Source: Oleiagrimonas soli | GTDB taxonomy: Bacteria; Pseudomonadota; Gammaproteobacteria; Xanthomonadales; Rhodanobacteraceae | NCBI RefSeq assembly: GCF_000761445.1 | Contig: NZ_KN196470.1 | Coordinates: 1,658,823 to 1,722,822, forward strand | DNA length: 64,000 nt | Direction of reading: 5' to 3' | Shown: positions 1 to 8,049 of the stretch, piece by piece | How the letters are laid out: each line of letters starts with the position of its first letter | How positions within the stretch are numbered: position 1 is the first letter of the stretch | Notes under the pieces: generated by a model | What the model saw: the letters and a program-made list of their open reading frames with translations, nothing else | Told to the model about the DNA's origin: nothing | Databases searched by the model: none | Translations under genes and position numbers: made by a program

Positions 1-909
1 CGCGCTGCCGGTGCCGGCGCCGAGGCCGACGACTTTGCCGTGGAAGGCCAGACCGTCGTAGATGTCCGGCTTGATCTCGACCGGCTGGCCGATGCGGATG
101 TGGGCCAGCTGCACTTCCTTGAAGTTGGCCTCGACCCACAGATTATTGAGCGGAATCACCTGCATCAGCGGCGCGCCCGGCTGCACCTGCTGGCCGACCT
201 GCACGCTGCGCTGGGCGACGTAACCGTCGACCGGCGCGACGATGGCGGTGCGATGCGCGGCGAGCCACGCGGAGCGGAATGCGGCACGCGCCTGCATCAC
301 CGCCGGGTTGTGCTCGATGTCGGTGCCGTCGATGGCGGCATGCGCGGCGGTGGCGTTGCGCTGGGCGACTTCGAGCGCGCTCTGCGCGGTGCGCACACGG
401 TCGCGCAGGTGCGCCATTTCCTCGGGGGCCACGGCCTGCTGCTTGAGCAGCGGCTCGCGGCGCTTGAGGTCGGCGCGGGCCAGACTCAGTTCGACCTTGC
501 GCGCGTCGACGGCGGCGTCGGCCTGGGCGGCGTTGGCGAAGGCCTGACGCACGCGGCGCACGGCTTCGGCCAGCGCGCTGCGCGCCTTGGCCAGGTTGAC
601 GTCGGTGTCGGTGCGGTCGAGCTTGACCAGCGTCTGGCCGGCGTGGACCAGATCGGTGTCGTCAGCCATCACCGCGACCACCGTGCCGGGAATCTGCGAG
701 CTGACCGTGACCTGGTTGCCTTTGACGTAGGCGTCGTCGGTGACTTCACGCTGCGAGAACACGAATAGCCACAGCAGGAACCAGATCAGGCCGGCCAGTA
801 CGAACACGCCGCCGATGATCAGCAGGATGCGTTTGCGCTTGCCGTTGCCGGCGGCGTTCTCGTCGCCGTTGTTCTTGGCGTCGGTCGTCTTGTCGTCTTG
901 GGCGCTCAT
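1..909 (-). CDS. emrA: EmrA-type HlyD-family periplasmic adaptor of a multidrug efflux pump (3' end cut by window edge)
   Basis: Membrane-fusion subunit that would link an inner-membrane MFS exporter to the outer-membrane channel encoded just upstream. The visible 303 residues start with a charged cytoplasmic tail rich in Lys, Asp and Asn. One transmembrane helix follows at about residues 27-50, then the EmrA-like VTDDAYVKGNQVTVSSQIPG strand that opens the lipoyl domain. A long helical hairpin comes next (RTDTDVNLAKARSALAEAVR onward), then the second lipoyl half (IVAPVDGYVAQRSVQVGQQV) and the start of the beta-barrel. The ATG overlaps the stop of the outer-membrane factor gene (ATGA), so the two are translationally coupled. 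The reading frame is open to base 1. An emrB-type MFS gene is expected beyond the edge but cannot be seen. Confidence 0.92.
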   Translation of the reverse strand, partial: MSAQDDKTTDAKNNGDENAAGNGKRKRILLIIGGVFVLAGLIWFLLWLFVFSQREVTDDAYVKGNQVTVSSQIPGTVVAVMADDTDLVHAGQTLVKLDRTDTDVNLAKARSALAEAVRRVRQAFANAAQADAAVDARKVELSLARADLKRREPLLKQQAVAPEEMAHLRDRVRTAQSALEVAQRNATAAHAAIDGTDIEHNPAVMQARAAFRSAWLAAHRTAIVAPVDGYVAQRSVQVGQQVQPGAPLMQVIPLNNLWVEANFKEVQLAHIRIGQPVEIKPDIYDGLAFHGKVVGLGAGTGSA

Positions 910-2387
910 AGGGTCGGTTTCCGCGCGGAAGAGGTGGCAGGAGCCGGGGCGGTCGTGTCATCGGCCGTCGCCGGAGCGTGTTCGAGGTGGTAGCCGCCGC
1001 CGAGGGCCTGGATCAGACCGACATCGGCGTCGAGGACCTGGGCGGTGAGCTGCAGGCGCGCATCGCGCTGCTGCAGCACCTGCGCACGGGCCTGCAGGAC
1101 GGGCTGGATGTCGGTGAGGCCCTGGCGCTGGCGTGCTTCGGCATTGCCTTGCAACGCGCTGACGGCCTGCAATTGCGCCTGTTGCTCGTGACGCTGGGCA
1201 CGCAGACGCTGCAGGTCCAGCACCTGGGTGGAGACTTCGCGCGCGGCGTTGACCACGGCGTCGTTGTACTGCGCAACCGCCGCCTGCAACTGCGCCTTGG
1301 ACACGCCGTAGCCTGCGCGCAGCAGGCCGCCTTCAAAGATCGGCAGGTGCAGGGCGGGCGTCAGCGCGAATACGCGGCTTTCCGGGTGCAGCAGTTTGCC
1401 CAGGTCGATGCTGGAGAAACCGGCCATCGCGCTGAGGCTGAAGTCCGGGAAGAACTGGGCGCGTGCCGCGTCGGTCTGGCGCAGCGCGGACTCGACTTGC
1501 CAGCGGCGTGCGGCGATGTCGGGGCGGCGTGCGATCAGATCCAGGCCGGCGTCGGCCGGCAGGGTCGTGTTGGCCGCGGGCAGCGGACGTACCTTGAGCT
1601 CGGGCAGCTGCTTCGGCGCGATGCCGATCAGTGCGGCGAGTACGGCGCGACGGATCTGCGCGCTGCCACGCAGCGCCGCGACTTGCTGCCGTGCGGCGGC
1701 CACGCTGGCGCGCGCCTGCTGCAGACGGTCGTTCGGTTCCAGACCGGCCTTGACGCGTACATCCAGCACGTGAACCAGGCGGGTCTGATCACGCACCAGT
1801 TGTTCGGCCAGTTGCAGGCGATGTTGATCGGCCTGCCAGCCGAAGTAGGTGCGGGTGATGCCGACCTGCAGCGCCAGCGCGGCGGCGCTGCGCTCGGCGG
1901 CTGCGGCGCGCACCTGGCCGATGGCGGCCTGCACCGCGGCGCGATTGCCGCCCCACAGATCGAAGTCGTAGCTGCCCTGCACGCCGACGTCGCCCTGGTT
2001 GTACCAGGTGAAGCCGAGGAACTTCGAGGGGATCAGGCCGTTCTCGCTGAGGCGCTGGCGGGCGACCTGGACGTTGCCGTTGATGCGCAGGCCGACTTGC
2101 GCCGCGGTCAGCTTGGCCGAGGCGCGCGCGGCGCTGACGCGGCTGCGCGCGGCGGCGAGGCTGGTGGCGTCCCGCAGCGCGTCGTCGATCAGGCGGTCGA
2201 GCTGCGGGTCGCGGTAGCGCTTCCACCAGTCGGCATCGGGCCAGGCGCTCTGCGATCCGGAGACGGGCAGGCCAGCCAGCGGGGCCTGCGTGCGCAGATC
2301 GGTGTGCCGGATCTTGTCGGGCACCCCGACGCAGGCGCCCAGCAGCAAAGTCGCGAGCGCGACGGCGAATACGCGTGGGGGAGTCAT
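906..2387 (-). CDS. RND/MFS efflux outer-membrane factor lipoprotein, OprM/NodT family
   Basis: Trimeric outer-membrane channel (TolC-like) of the tripartite pump formed with the EmrA-like adaptor. The protein has a lipoprotein signal with lipobox LLLGAC, so the mature N-terminal Cys is residue 19 from the chosen start. Two OEP repeats follow, with the family motifs DWWKRYRDPQLDRLIDDALR near the start, RRPDIAARRWQVESA in the middle and FPDFSLSA. About 493 residues is normal for the family. Two ATGs are possible. The one at 2396 overlaps the marR stop as ATGA. The one at 2387 has AGGA nine bases upstream and is chosen here. The gene lies between marR and emrA with overlaps on both sides, so it is part of one transcription unit. 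Confidence 0.93.
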   Translation of the reverse strand: MTPPRVFAVALATLLLGACVGVPDKIRHTDLRTQAPLAGLPVSGSQSAWPDADWWKRYRDPQLDRLIDDALRDATSLAAARSRVSAARASAKLTAAQVGLRINGNVQVARQRLSENGLIPSKFLGFTWYNQGDVGVQGSYDFDLWGGNRAAVQAAIGQVRAAAAERSAAALALQVGITRTYFGWQADQHRLQLAEQLVRDQTRLVHVLDVRVKAGLEPNDRLQQARASVAAARQQVAALRGSAQIRRAVLAALIGIAPKQLPELKVRPLPAANTTLPADAGLDLIARRPDIAARRWQVESALRQTDAARAQFFPDFSLSAMAGFSSIDLGKLLHPESRVFALTPALHLPIFEGGLLRAGYGVSKAQLQAAVAQYNDAVVNAAREVSTQVLDLQRLRAQRHEQQAQLQAVSALQGNAEARQRQGLTDIQPVLQARAQVLQQRDARLQLTAQVLDADVGLIQALGGGYHLEHAPATADDTTAPAPATSSARKPTL

Positions 2388-2392
2388 CGGGT

Positions 2393-2914
2393 TCATTCCT
2401 GGACGGTATCCATGGCGTCGAGGTTGCGGAGCAGCTTTTCCAGCAGAACGGTCATCTGCCGGGATTCGCTCCGGGTGAATGCGGAGAACAGGGCTTTCAG
2501 GTTCGGCTGCAGTTTCGGCAGCAGGGTGCGGACCAACTGCGAGCCTTCCGGCGTCACCTGGAGAATGATGCGGCGGCGATCCGCGTCGCTGGAGCGACGG
2601 GTGACCAGACCGCGTTCGAGCAGCGTGTCGACGATGCGTGTCATGTTGGTCGGCTTCTGTGACGCCCACTGGCACAGGTCGGACGGATGCGCCTGCTGCT
2701 CCGGGCTGCTGAACAGCATCATCAGCGTGCGGAATTCGCTGTTGCCGAGCTGGTAGGGCTTCAGCCAGCGCTCCTCGGACTGGTCGAGGCCGGCGTTGAC
2801 GATGTGCAGCATCCGCAGCAGGACGATGTCGTCGATCGGCAGGTCGGGCACGCGTTCGGCGACGCGGCAGACGGCGGCTTTCATGGATTGGCAGGAGTCG
2901 AGCAAGGTGCTCAT
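2393..2914 (-). CDS. MarR-family transcriptional repressor of the efflux operon
   Basis: Winged-helix regulator of 173 residues and first gene of the marR-OMF-emrA operon, an arrangement typical of EmrR/FarR-like autorepressors that sense a toxic ligand. The wHTH covers roughly residues 55-125, with the recognition region QKPTNMTRIVDTLLERGLV followed by the wing TRRSSDADRRRIILQVTPEG. That is the usual MarR signature with the conserved D-x-R-R pair. Long helices at both ends form the dimer interface. The start at 2914 lies 10 bases from a perfect inverted repeat (2925-2946), which is the likely operator. There is no strong Shine-Dalgarno. An internal ATG at 2884 would shorten the protein by 10 residues. 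Confidence 0.93.
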   Translation of the reverse strand: MSTLLDSCQSMKAAVCRVAERVPDLPIDDIVLLRMLHIVNAGLDQSEERWLKPYQLGNSEFRTLMMLFSSPEQQAHPSDLCQWASQKPTNMTRIVDTLLERGLVTRRSSDADRRRIILQVTPEGSQLVRTLLPKLQPNLKALFSAFTRSESRQMTVLLEKLLRNLDAMDTVQE

Positions 2915-2924
2915 GTCCGAAATG

Positions 2925-2946
2925 AATAGTTCATTAGTGAACTATT
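2925..2946. promoter_or_regulatory. MarR-type operator palindrome in front of the efflux operon
   Basis: A perfect inverted repeat with 9-base arms AATAGTTCA and TGAACTATT and a 4-base TTAG spacer. It sits just upstream of the marR start. Size, AT-richness and position fit a MarR-dimer operator overlapping the promoter or transcription start. The assignment of MarR to this site is inferred from adjacency. Confidence 0.7.
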
Positions 2947-3035
2947 AGCCTAACAAGTGTGCTGACTGGTTTACAAGCCGGAAGAATGGAGGCGTCGCTT
3001 CCGGATACCCGGAAGGCTGGTTCGCGGGGAGATGG

Positions 3036-3827
3036 TCAGGCTGGCGCGGTGCCGAACAGGCGCAGCGCGTTGTCGCGCGTGGCCTGGGCGATAGCCTCGC
3101 GCGGCATTTCGCGTAGTGCTGCGATGCTGTCGAGCACTTCGACCAGATAGGCCGGTTCGTTGCGCTGCTGCCGGTGGGCGGCGCCGGGCTGATCGGGCGC
3201 GTCGGTTTCCAGCAGCAGTTGTTGCAGCGGCATCGTTGCCGCCAGGCGGTGCAGCTTGCGCGCGCGATCATGCGTGACCGGTCCGCCGAGTCCCAGGTGG
3301 ATGCCCAGATCCCAGAGCTGCCGCGCCTGTTCGATACTGCCGCCGTAGCTGTGCACGACGCCGCGCACGGGACCTTCGCGGCGCAGCGTGAGGATGACTT
3401 CTTCGACCGCCTTGCGCGCATGAATGACCAGCGGCAGATCGAGTTCGCGCGCCAGGCCGATCTGATGACCGAAGAAGCGGCGCTGACGCTCGGGTTCGAT
3501 GCCGACCTGGAAATCGAGTCCGCATTCGCCGACGGCGGCCGGCGATGCGTCGCGCAGCCAGCGTTCCAGGGAGGCGAGGTCCTCGTCCCGATGTTCGGCC
3601 ATGAACATCGGATGCAGGCCATAGGCCGCATGCAGGCGGACGCCGTGTTCGCACGCCGCACAGAGGTCGCGCAACCGCGGCCAGTGCCTGGCCGCGGTTG
3701 CAGCCACGAGCATGTCGACGACGCCAGCGGCGGCGGCCCGCTGCAGCATGGCGGAGCGATCGCCGTCGAACGCGGCGTCGTCCAGATGCGTATGGCTGTC
3801 GAAAAGCGTGATTGCGGTCCCGTTCAT
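3036..3827 (-). CDS. TatD-family metal-dependent hydrolase
   Basis: TIM-barrel amidohydrolase-superfamily protein; TatD relatives act as metal-dependent 3'-5' exonucleases. From the chosen ATG it has 263 residues, the usual size. The metal-binding HTHLD motif is at residues 12-16. AVGECGLDF in the middle supplies the bridging Glu, and VIHARKA and LLETDAPDQ near the end provide later His and Asp ligands. Upstream in-frame codons would add 15 residues before the conserved core and are less likely. The C-terminal region resembles YjjV-type paralogues, but I cannot separate TatD subfamilies without alignment. The gene stands alone, divergent from the glycine-zipper lipoprotein gene. Confidence 0.9.
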   Translation of the reverse strand: MNGTAITLFDSHTHLDDAAFDGDRSAMLQRAAAAGVVDMLVAATAARHWPRLRDLCAACEHGVRLHAAYGLHPMFMAEHRDEDLASLERWLRDASPAAVGECGLDFQVGIEPERQRRFFGHQIGLARELDLPLVIHARKAVEEVILTLRREGPVRGVVHSYGGSIEQARQLWDLGIHLGLGGPVTHDRARKLHRLAATMPLQQLLLETDAPDQPGAAHRQQRNEPAYLVEVLDSIAALREMPREAIAQATRDNALRLFGTAPA

Positions 3828-4012
3828 GTACGCTCGCTGTCGCGTAACCACGGGCATTATGGCCAATGGCACGTGCAGGCGGGTACGGCGAAGGCATGCC
3901 TCGCTGCAGGATTTAACGCGGACCTTATGAGTTGTTCAGTTCCGCAGTGCTTGAATTTGAACACATAACAATCAGGCATCCATTCCACGTGGATGAAAAC
4001 AGGAGGCTAGAG

Positions 4013-4552
4013 ATGAACAAGTTCGTTACCAAGGCGCTCGTCACGGGCATCGCCATCGCCACCGCGGGCGGTTTGACCGCATGCAACCGCAACGCCAGTG
4101 CGGAAGGCCCGCAGTACGCCAAGGTGGTCAGCGCGACGCCGATCAAGAAGACCACGAACAATCCCCGTCAGGTCTGCCACGAGGAGACCGTGACGCATCA
4201 CAAGCCGGTCAAGGATCAGCATCAGATCGCCGGTACGGCCATCGGCGCCGTGGCGGGCGGTCTGCTCGGCCATCAGGTCGGTGGCGGCAAGGGCAAGACC
4301 CTGGCGACCGTCGCCGGCGCCGTGGCTGGCGGTTACGCCGGCAAGAAGGTGCAGGAGAATCATCAGGAGAACGCCACCTACACCACGCAGGAGCAGAAGT
4401 GCGAGACGGTCAACAATCCGTCGACGACCGTGGTCGGCTACAACGTGAAGTACCAGCTGCCGGACGGCACGGTGCATTCGACCCGCATGGACCACAATCC
4501 GGGCGACACGGTCGAGATCAAGCAGGGCACCACGGTGGTCTCGTCCAACTGA
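4013..4552 (+). CDS. Glycine-zipper 2TM domain lipoprotein (first of a tandem pair)
   Basis: Exported protein of 179 residues with signal sequence and lipobox LTAC (Cys at residue 24). A glycine-zipper segment of about 45 residues follows (GTAIGAVAGGLLGHQVG and TVAGAVAGGYAGKKVQ), of the kind found in the rickettsial 17-kDa antigen family. Two Cys residues flank the zipper (RQVCHEE and EQKCETV) and could form a disulfide. The tail YQLPDGTVHSTRMDHNPGD resembles the small beta domain that follows the zipper in this family. AGGAGG lies 7 bases before the ATG. The probable place is the periplasmic face of the outer membrane. Its role is unknown; related proteins affect envelope stability. A similar gene follows 66 bases downstream. 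Confidence 0.85.
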   Translation: MNKFVTKALVTGIAIATAGGLTACNRNASAEGPQYAKVVSATPIKKTTNNPRQVCHEETVTHHKPVKDQHQIAGTAIGAVAGGLLGHQVGGGKGKTLATVAGAVAGGYAGKKVQENHQENATYTTQEQKCETVNNPSTTVVGYNVKYQLPDGTVHSTRMDHNPGDTVEIKQGTTVVSSN

Positions 4553-4618
4553 TCGCGTGATCGCCGACGGATCGACGATTCGTCCCCACCGCCAAGGTAT
4601 CCCCACCAAGGAGGTTTC

Positions 4619-5131
4619 ATGTCCATCAAGATGAGTACTTTGCGACGCTTCATCCCCGTTGCGCTGGCGACGTCCATGCTCGCGCTGGCCGGTTGCGCCA
4701 CGGGGCCGTACAACTCCGGCGGCAACGGTGCCGGATACGGCACGAGCTACAGCGGCGGTAACGGTTACCGCAACAGCCGCAGCTGCCCGAGCAATCAGTG
4801 CGGCGTGGTCGAGGACGTGAGCCGGGTCTATGTGTCTGGCGGCAATCAGTCTCACGTGCTGGGCACGATCATCGGCGCGGTGGCGGGTGCGGCGCTGGGC
4901 AACCAGGTCGGCAAGGGTGACGGCCGCAAGGCGGCCACCGTGGCCGGTGCCGTGGCCGGCGGCGCCGTCGGCAACGAGGTGGCCAAGCGCAACAGCGGCG
5001 ACGTGCCGGCGTATCGCGTCGTGGTGCGTCTGGACGACGGTCGTACCGCGACCGTTACCCAACGCGAGGATCCGCGCGTGCGCAACGGCGACTACGTGCA
5101 GATCAGCGACGGTCGCGTCTACATGCGTTGA
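4619..5131 (+). CDS. Glycine-zipper 2TM domain lipoprotein (second of a tandem pair)
   Basis: A 170-residue lipoprotein with lipobox LAGC (Cys at residue 23). A Gly/Ser/Asn-rich low-complexity linker is followed by CPSNQCGVVEDVSRVYVSGG and a glycine zipper (GTIIGAVAGAALGNQVG, TVAGAVAGGAVGNEVAKR). The C-terminal strand region VRLDDGRTATVTQREDPRVR and VQISDGRVYMR is typical of the family. It is clearly paralogous to the gene at 4013, with the same domain order. A strong Shine-Dalgarno AAGGAGG ends 4 bases before the ATG. The pair is probably co-transcribed and ends at the terminator at 5157. A surface or outer-membrane structural role is likely, but nothing more specific can be claimed. Confidence 0.85.
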   Translation: MSIKMSTLRRFIPVALATSMLALAGCATGPYNSGGNGAGYGTSYSGGNGYRNSRSCPSNQCGVVEDVSRVYVSGGNQSHVLGTIIGAVAGAALGNQVGKGDGRKAATVAGAVAGGAVGNEVAKRNSGDVPAYRVVVRLDDGRTATVTQREDPRVRNGDYVQISDGRVYMR

Positions 5132-5156
5132 TCGCGTTTCACGCACGTGGCGACAC

Positions 5157-5189
5157 AAAAAAGCCCTCCCGTTTTCGGGAGGGCTTTTT
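5157..5189. terminator. Bidirectional Rho-independent terminator between convergent genes
   Basis: Arms GCCCTCCCG (5163-5171) and CGGGAGGGC (5176-5184) pair perfectly around a TTTT loop. An A6 run lies on the left and a T5 run on the right, so it can end transcription from the lipoprotein pair on the plus strand and from the SleB-type gene on the minus strand. Confidence 0.93.
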
Positions 5190-5216
5190 CTTTCCCCATG
5201 AACCGGGTCGGGTCGA

Positions 5217-5651
5217 TCAGTTGGCCGCGTAGAACGCGTGCTCGCCGATGGTGCGCAAGGGTGCCTGTGTGGCCCACTTGGGCGAGATGCTGGTGGTGGC
5301 GAAGTGATCCGCGCCGGGCACCACCATCACGCGGTCGGCCCGCGGAAGTTTCCAGATGGCCATGCTTTCGCCGGCGATCTTCCAGGCTTTGGTGAAGGCC
5401 TTCAGGTTGGTGACCTGGAAGCTTTCGGGCGTGGTGGAAAGGGCGAACTGACGCGGTGCGCGCACCACGTCGCATACGGTCTTGCCGTAGTAGCCGCGTT
5501 CGCGGCGGCGCAGGGCCACCTCGGCGACGGCAAACTGTCCGATCGTCGATTCGCTGCGGGCTTCCAGGTACACGGTCGTGGCCAGACAAGTCTGGTCCGC
5601 GAGCGGTTGCGGAAGCATGGAGGTCATCCACAGCAACCAGGCGAGTTTCAT
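5217..5651 (-). CDS. SleB-type (Hydrolase_2) exported cell-wall hydrolase
   Basis: Small secreted peptidoglycan hydrolase of 144 residues, essentially one Hydrolase_2 domain after a signal peptide of about 18 residues (MKLAWLLWMTSMLPQPLA). The family's catalytic Glu is seen as TVYLEARSE (Glu30), followed by GQFAVAEVALRRRERGYYGK and the cortex-hydrolase-like RAPRQFALS. Sequence ADHFATTSISPKWA near the end matches the conserved H-Y/F-a-t-xx-xP-xW region. GAGGAG is placed 9 bases before the ATG and fixes the start. In non-sporulating proteobacteria such proteins act in cell-wall remodelling. The gene is monocistronic and convergent with the lipoprotein pair. Confidence 0.85.
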   Translation of the reverse strand: MKLAWLLWMTSMLPQPLADQTCLATTVYLEARSESTIGQFAVAEVALRRRERGYYGKTVCDVVRAPRQFALSTTPESFQVTNLKAFTKAWKIAGESMAIWKLPRADRVMVVPGADHFATTSISPKWATQAPLRTIGEHAFYAAN

Positions 5652-6103
5652 CGTTGCATTCTCCTCAGAGGTGCGGTCATGCCGTACAGGCCATGCGCGC
5701 GCTTGAGCGGCAGCCGTTTCGTTCGGTCTGCCGATCGTTACCGATTTCGCGACGTGCACACACACACATCGCAAAACGAACGCCGCGTTCCTGCGCAGCG
5801 CCGATCCGAATTCATACGTTGTTGGAGTCTTTGTACCGATGCACGGCATATGGCGGGAGCGAATGGGTGGCTCCGCACATCGGTGTTCGCGTCGATGCGA
5901 ACGTTACATGCCGGCGAAACATGCTGCCGGGTCGCGCCAATCCGGAATCATCCGGTTCGTCGCGCACACTTCGATGACGAAGCAAACTGTCACCATCACG
6001 TCATCGAATAACGCAAATTTATCTTCAGTGACCGCATCGAGTCAATCACGAGGGCGGTCATATTCATGTTGAGTTAACGGTGCTGCGTGTAGCGCATCAC
6101 GTT
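5652..6103. other. Intergenic stretch without a recognisable gene
   Basis: About 450 bases between the SleB-type gene and ygfZ. I see no conserved reading frame; the open frames here lack ribosome sites and protein-like composition. A short CA run (around 5757-5768) is present. AT content rises near 5990-6075. The promoter of the SleB-type gene must lie in the part next to 5651, but I cannot place it with confidence. Confidence 0.5.
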
Positions 6104-6922
6104 TCATGCACCGAATGCGCGCACGATGTGCGGCGCATCGTCATGCGTTGCCGCTTCGCTTTCGAGTCGCATCTGCGTGCGTTCGTGTGCAAGGACAAGC
6201 GCGTCGCGACCGATGCAGTCGAGCACCCGCAGCGATGCATCGTCCGATGCTTCTGGCGCGCCCGCATCGAGGGATACGCGGTCTCCCGGCACGCATGGCG
6301 CGGCAAGCTGCACGTGCAGCAGCACCTGCTTGTGGCCGCCGCGATAGTGCAGGCGCGCGGCGATTTCCTGGCCCGGGAAGCAGCCCTTGTCGAGACTCAA
6401 AGCGCCCAGGCGGCGCAGGCTGAGCGCGGGCGGCAGCAGCGTGCCGATCACGGCATCCGGCAGCCAGGGTTCGCCGTTTGCGATGGCCTGTCGTCGCCAG
6501 GTGGTGTCATGCGACGCCTCCGTCGGCAGCAGGCAAAGGCGTCGATCGCCGAACCCGAGATGCAGTGCATCGTCGACGGACTGCACGCTGCCGGCGGGCA
6601 GGGCGGCGCCGGCCTGCAGCGAACGCGAGGGCAGCGCTTCCAGCGTCACTTTGTCGCGGAACACGAAACGCTGCAGTTGCGAGGCCATCGCTCCGGCGTC
6701 GCCGCCGCGCAGCGCCAGCAGGAGGGTGTGTTCGTCGATACGCAGCAGGTGGAACAACTGCTGCACCCGGCCGCGTGCATCCAGCCATGCGCTCCATTGC
6801 CATGCGCCGACGGCCAGCGAGGACACGTGGCTGGTGAACTGCGCATGCGCGAAGCGCAAAGCGTCGACGCCCGCGATGCGGAGCAGGGAAGTATGCAGTG
6901 GAGCGGGTTCGTGAAGCGTCAT
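6104..6922 (-). CDS. ygfZ: YgfZ/GcvT-domain folate-binding protein for Fe-S enzyme maturation
   Basis: Folate-dependent protein needed for assembly or repair of certain Fe-S enzymes such as the tRNA methylthiotransferase MiaB. The family signature is present as KGCFPGQE at residues 179-186, with the functionally important Cys at 181, and RLHYRGGHKQ directly after. The N-terminal GcvT-like half shows WSAWLDARGRVQQLFHLLR. 272 residues is slightly short for the family but complete. It is divergent from the SDHAF4-like gene and sdhCDAB, placing a Fe-S maturation factor beside a Fe-S enzyme operon. The start has only a weak, distant AGGAAA. Confidence 0.9.
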   Translation of the reverse strand: MTLHEPAPLHTSLLRIAGVDALRFAHAQFTSHVSSLAVGAWQWSAWLDARGRVQQLFHLLRIDEHTLLLALRGGDAGAMASQLQRFVFRDKVTLEALPSRSLQAGAALPAGSVQSVDDALHLGFGDRRLCLLPTEASHDTTWRRQAIANGEPWLPDAVIGTLLPPALSLRRLGALSLDKGCFPGQEIAARLHYRGGHKQVLLHVQLAAPCVPGDRVSLDAGAPEASDDASLRVLDCIGRDALVLAHERTQMRLESEAATHDDAPHIVRAFGA

Positions 6923-6982
6923 GTGCGCGTGGTTTCCTGCGGATGGTGCGCGCTTCGAGCAGCGCGGCCGTGCGTGTTCAGC

Positions 6983-7011
6983 TTGTGCTGGTTCATGCCA
7001 GGTATTAGGAT
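6983..7011 (+). promoter_or_regulatory. Candidate sigma70 promoter for the SDHAF4-like gene and sdhCDAB
   Basis: TTGTGC (6983-6988), a 17-base spacer and TAGGAT (7006-7011), 22 bases before the first gene of the group. Each hexamer has mismatches, so this is a candidate by position and spacing only. Confidence 0.35.
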
Positions 7012-7033
7012 TTTAAGGATCATTTCCAAGCCC

Positions 7034-7201
7034 ATGAACGACACGACTCCCACGCCGACCGATTCCCGCGACTCCACGCCAAAGCCGTCTGGAGCGGCGA
7101 AGGTCGTGCCGGCATCGGATCCCACGAAGCACGAGCAACCCCGTCCCGATCCTGTCCGCTACGGCGACTGGGAGAAGAACGGCCGTTGCATCGACTTCTG
7201 A
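7034..7201 (+). CDS. SDHAF4-like succinate dehydrogenase assembly factor (DUF1674)
   Basis: Very small protein of 55 residues that ends in RYGDWEKNGRCIDF, the hallmark of the DUF1674 family. The mitochondrial member SDHAF4 (yeast Sdh8) binds the free flavinylated SdhA subunit and promotes its assembly with SdhB. The first 35 residues are Thr/Pro/Lys-rich and probably disordered, as is usual in this family. It stands 65 bases before sdhC in the same direction, so co-transcription is likely and the context supports the function. The Shine-Dalgarno is weak (AAGGAT, 13 bases away). Confidence 0.82.
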   Translation: MNDTTPTPTDSRDSTPKPSGAAKVVPASDPTKHEQPRPDPVRYGDWEKNGRCIDF

Positions 7202-7266
7202 ATGTTCCGCGTCGGCGTCGCTTCGATGGGCGCGCAAGCGATTCCCTTTACACAAGGATAGCCACG

Positions 7267-7659
7267 ATGGCACAGAGCGGGCGACCTCTTTCACCGCACC
7301 TCGGCATCTACCGCTGGCAGGTGCAGATGGTGACTTCGATTCTGCATCGCGCGACCGGCATTGCCCTGGTCGCCGGCGCGCTGCTGGTGTTGTGGGGCCT
7401 GACGGCGCTGGCCGCGGGGCCGGACGCCTGGAGTTGCTTCACCGGCTTCACCGGCAGCGTGTTCGGTCTGATCCTGCTGCTGGGCTGGACCTGGGCGCTG
7501 ATGTTCCACCTGTGCAACGGCGTGCGGCATCTGCTGCAGGACGCCGGCATGGGCTACGAGATTCCGCAGTTCGTGCGTTCGAGCTGGCTGGCGGTGGTCG
7601 TCAGTCTGCTGCTGACCGTCGCGATCTGGGCATACCTGATGGCTGGAGGTGTCCTGTGA
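7267..7659 (+). CDS. sdhC: Succinate dehydrogenase cytochrome b556 subunit
   Basis: Membrane anchor of complex II (succinate to fumarate, electrons to ubiquinone), with three predicted helices in 130 residues. The N-terminal motif RPLSPHLGIYRWQVQMVTSI and SILHRATG carry the conserved Ser and Arg near the quinone site. HLCNGVRHLLQDAG in the second helix region holds the heme-ligand His found in the family. AAGGAT lies 7 bases before the ATG. The stop overlaps the GTG start of sdhD. Confidence 0.95.
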   Translation: MAQSGRPLSPHLGIYRWQVQMVTSILHRATGIALVAGALLVLWGLTALAAGPDAWSCFTGFTGSVFGLILLLGWTWALMFHLCNGVRHLLQDAGMGYEIPQFVRSSWLAVVVSLLLTVAIWAYLMAGGVL

Positions 7660-8039
7660 GCGATCTGCGCAACCCTCTGCAACGTGCACGCGGTCTGGGC
7701 TCGGCCAAGTCCGGCGTCGGCCACTGGTGGATGCAGCGCATGACGGCCGTCGCGCTGGTGGTGCTGTCGATCTGGTTCGTCCTGACGCTGCTGTCGATGC
7801 TGCACGCCGATTTCGCCACGGCCCACGCGATGCTGGCCAAGCCGTGGAACGCGGTGCTGATGATCGCCTTCACCACCAGCATGTTCTGGCATGCGCAGCT
7901 CGGTCTGCAGGTGGTGATCGAGGACTACGTGCACACGCGCTGGCTCGAGGTCAGCCTGATGGTGCTGGTCAAGCTTCTCGCCGTCCTGTTCGCGCTCGCC
8001 TGCGCGCTGGCGGTCCTGCGCGTCGCGCTCGCCGGCTAA
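7656..8039 (+). CDS. sdhD: Succinate dehydrogenase hydrophobic membrane anchor subunit
   Basis: Second membrane anchor of complex II, 127 residues with three helices. The start is GTG, overlapping the sdhC stop as GTGA, which implies coupled translation. The N-terminus [19 protein letters not shown] and the segment [20 protein letters not shown] match proteobacterial Sdh[19 protein letters not shown] contains the conserved His and the Asp-Tyr pair at the quinone/heme region. Order sdhC-sdhD-sdhA-sdhB is canonical. Confidence 0.93.
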   Translation: MSDLRNPLQRARGLGSAKSGVGHWWMQRMTAVALVVLSIWFVLTLLSMLHADFATAHAMLAKPWNAVLMIAFTTSMFWHAQLGLQVVIEDYVHTRWLEVSLMVLVKLLAVLFALACALAVLRVALAG

Positions 8040-8049
8040 AGGAAGATTC

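Noticed and set aside
5457-5977. Open frames in the 5652-6103 spacer and over the SleB-type gene
   Set aside because: They are Arg/Ser-rich, cross the real gene antisense and have no start context.
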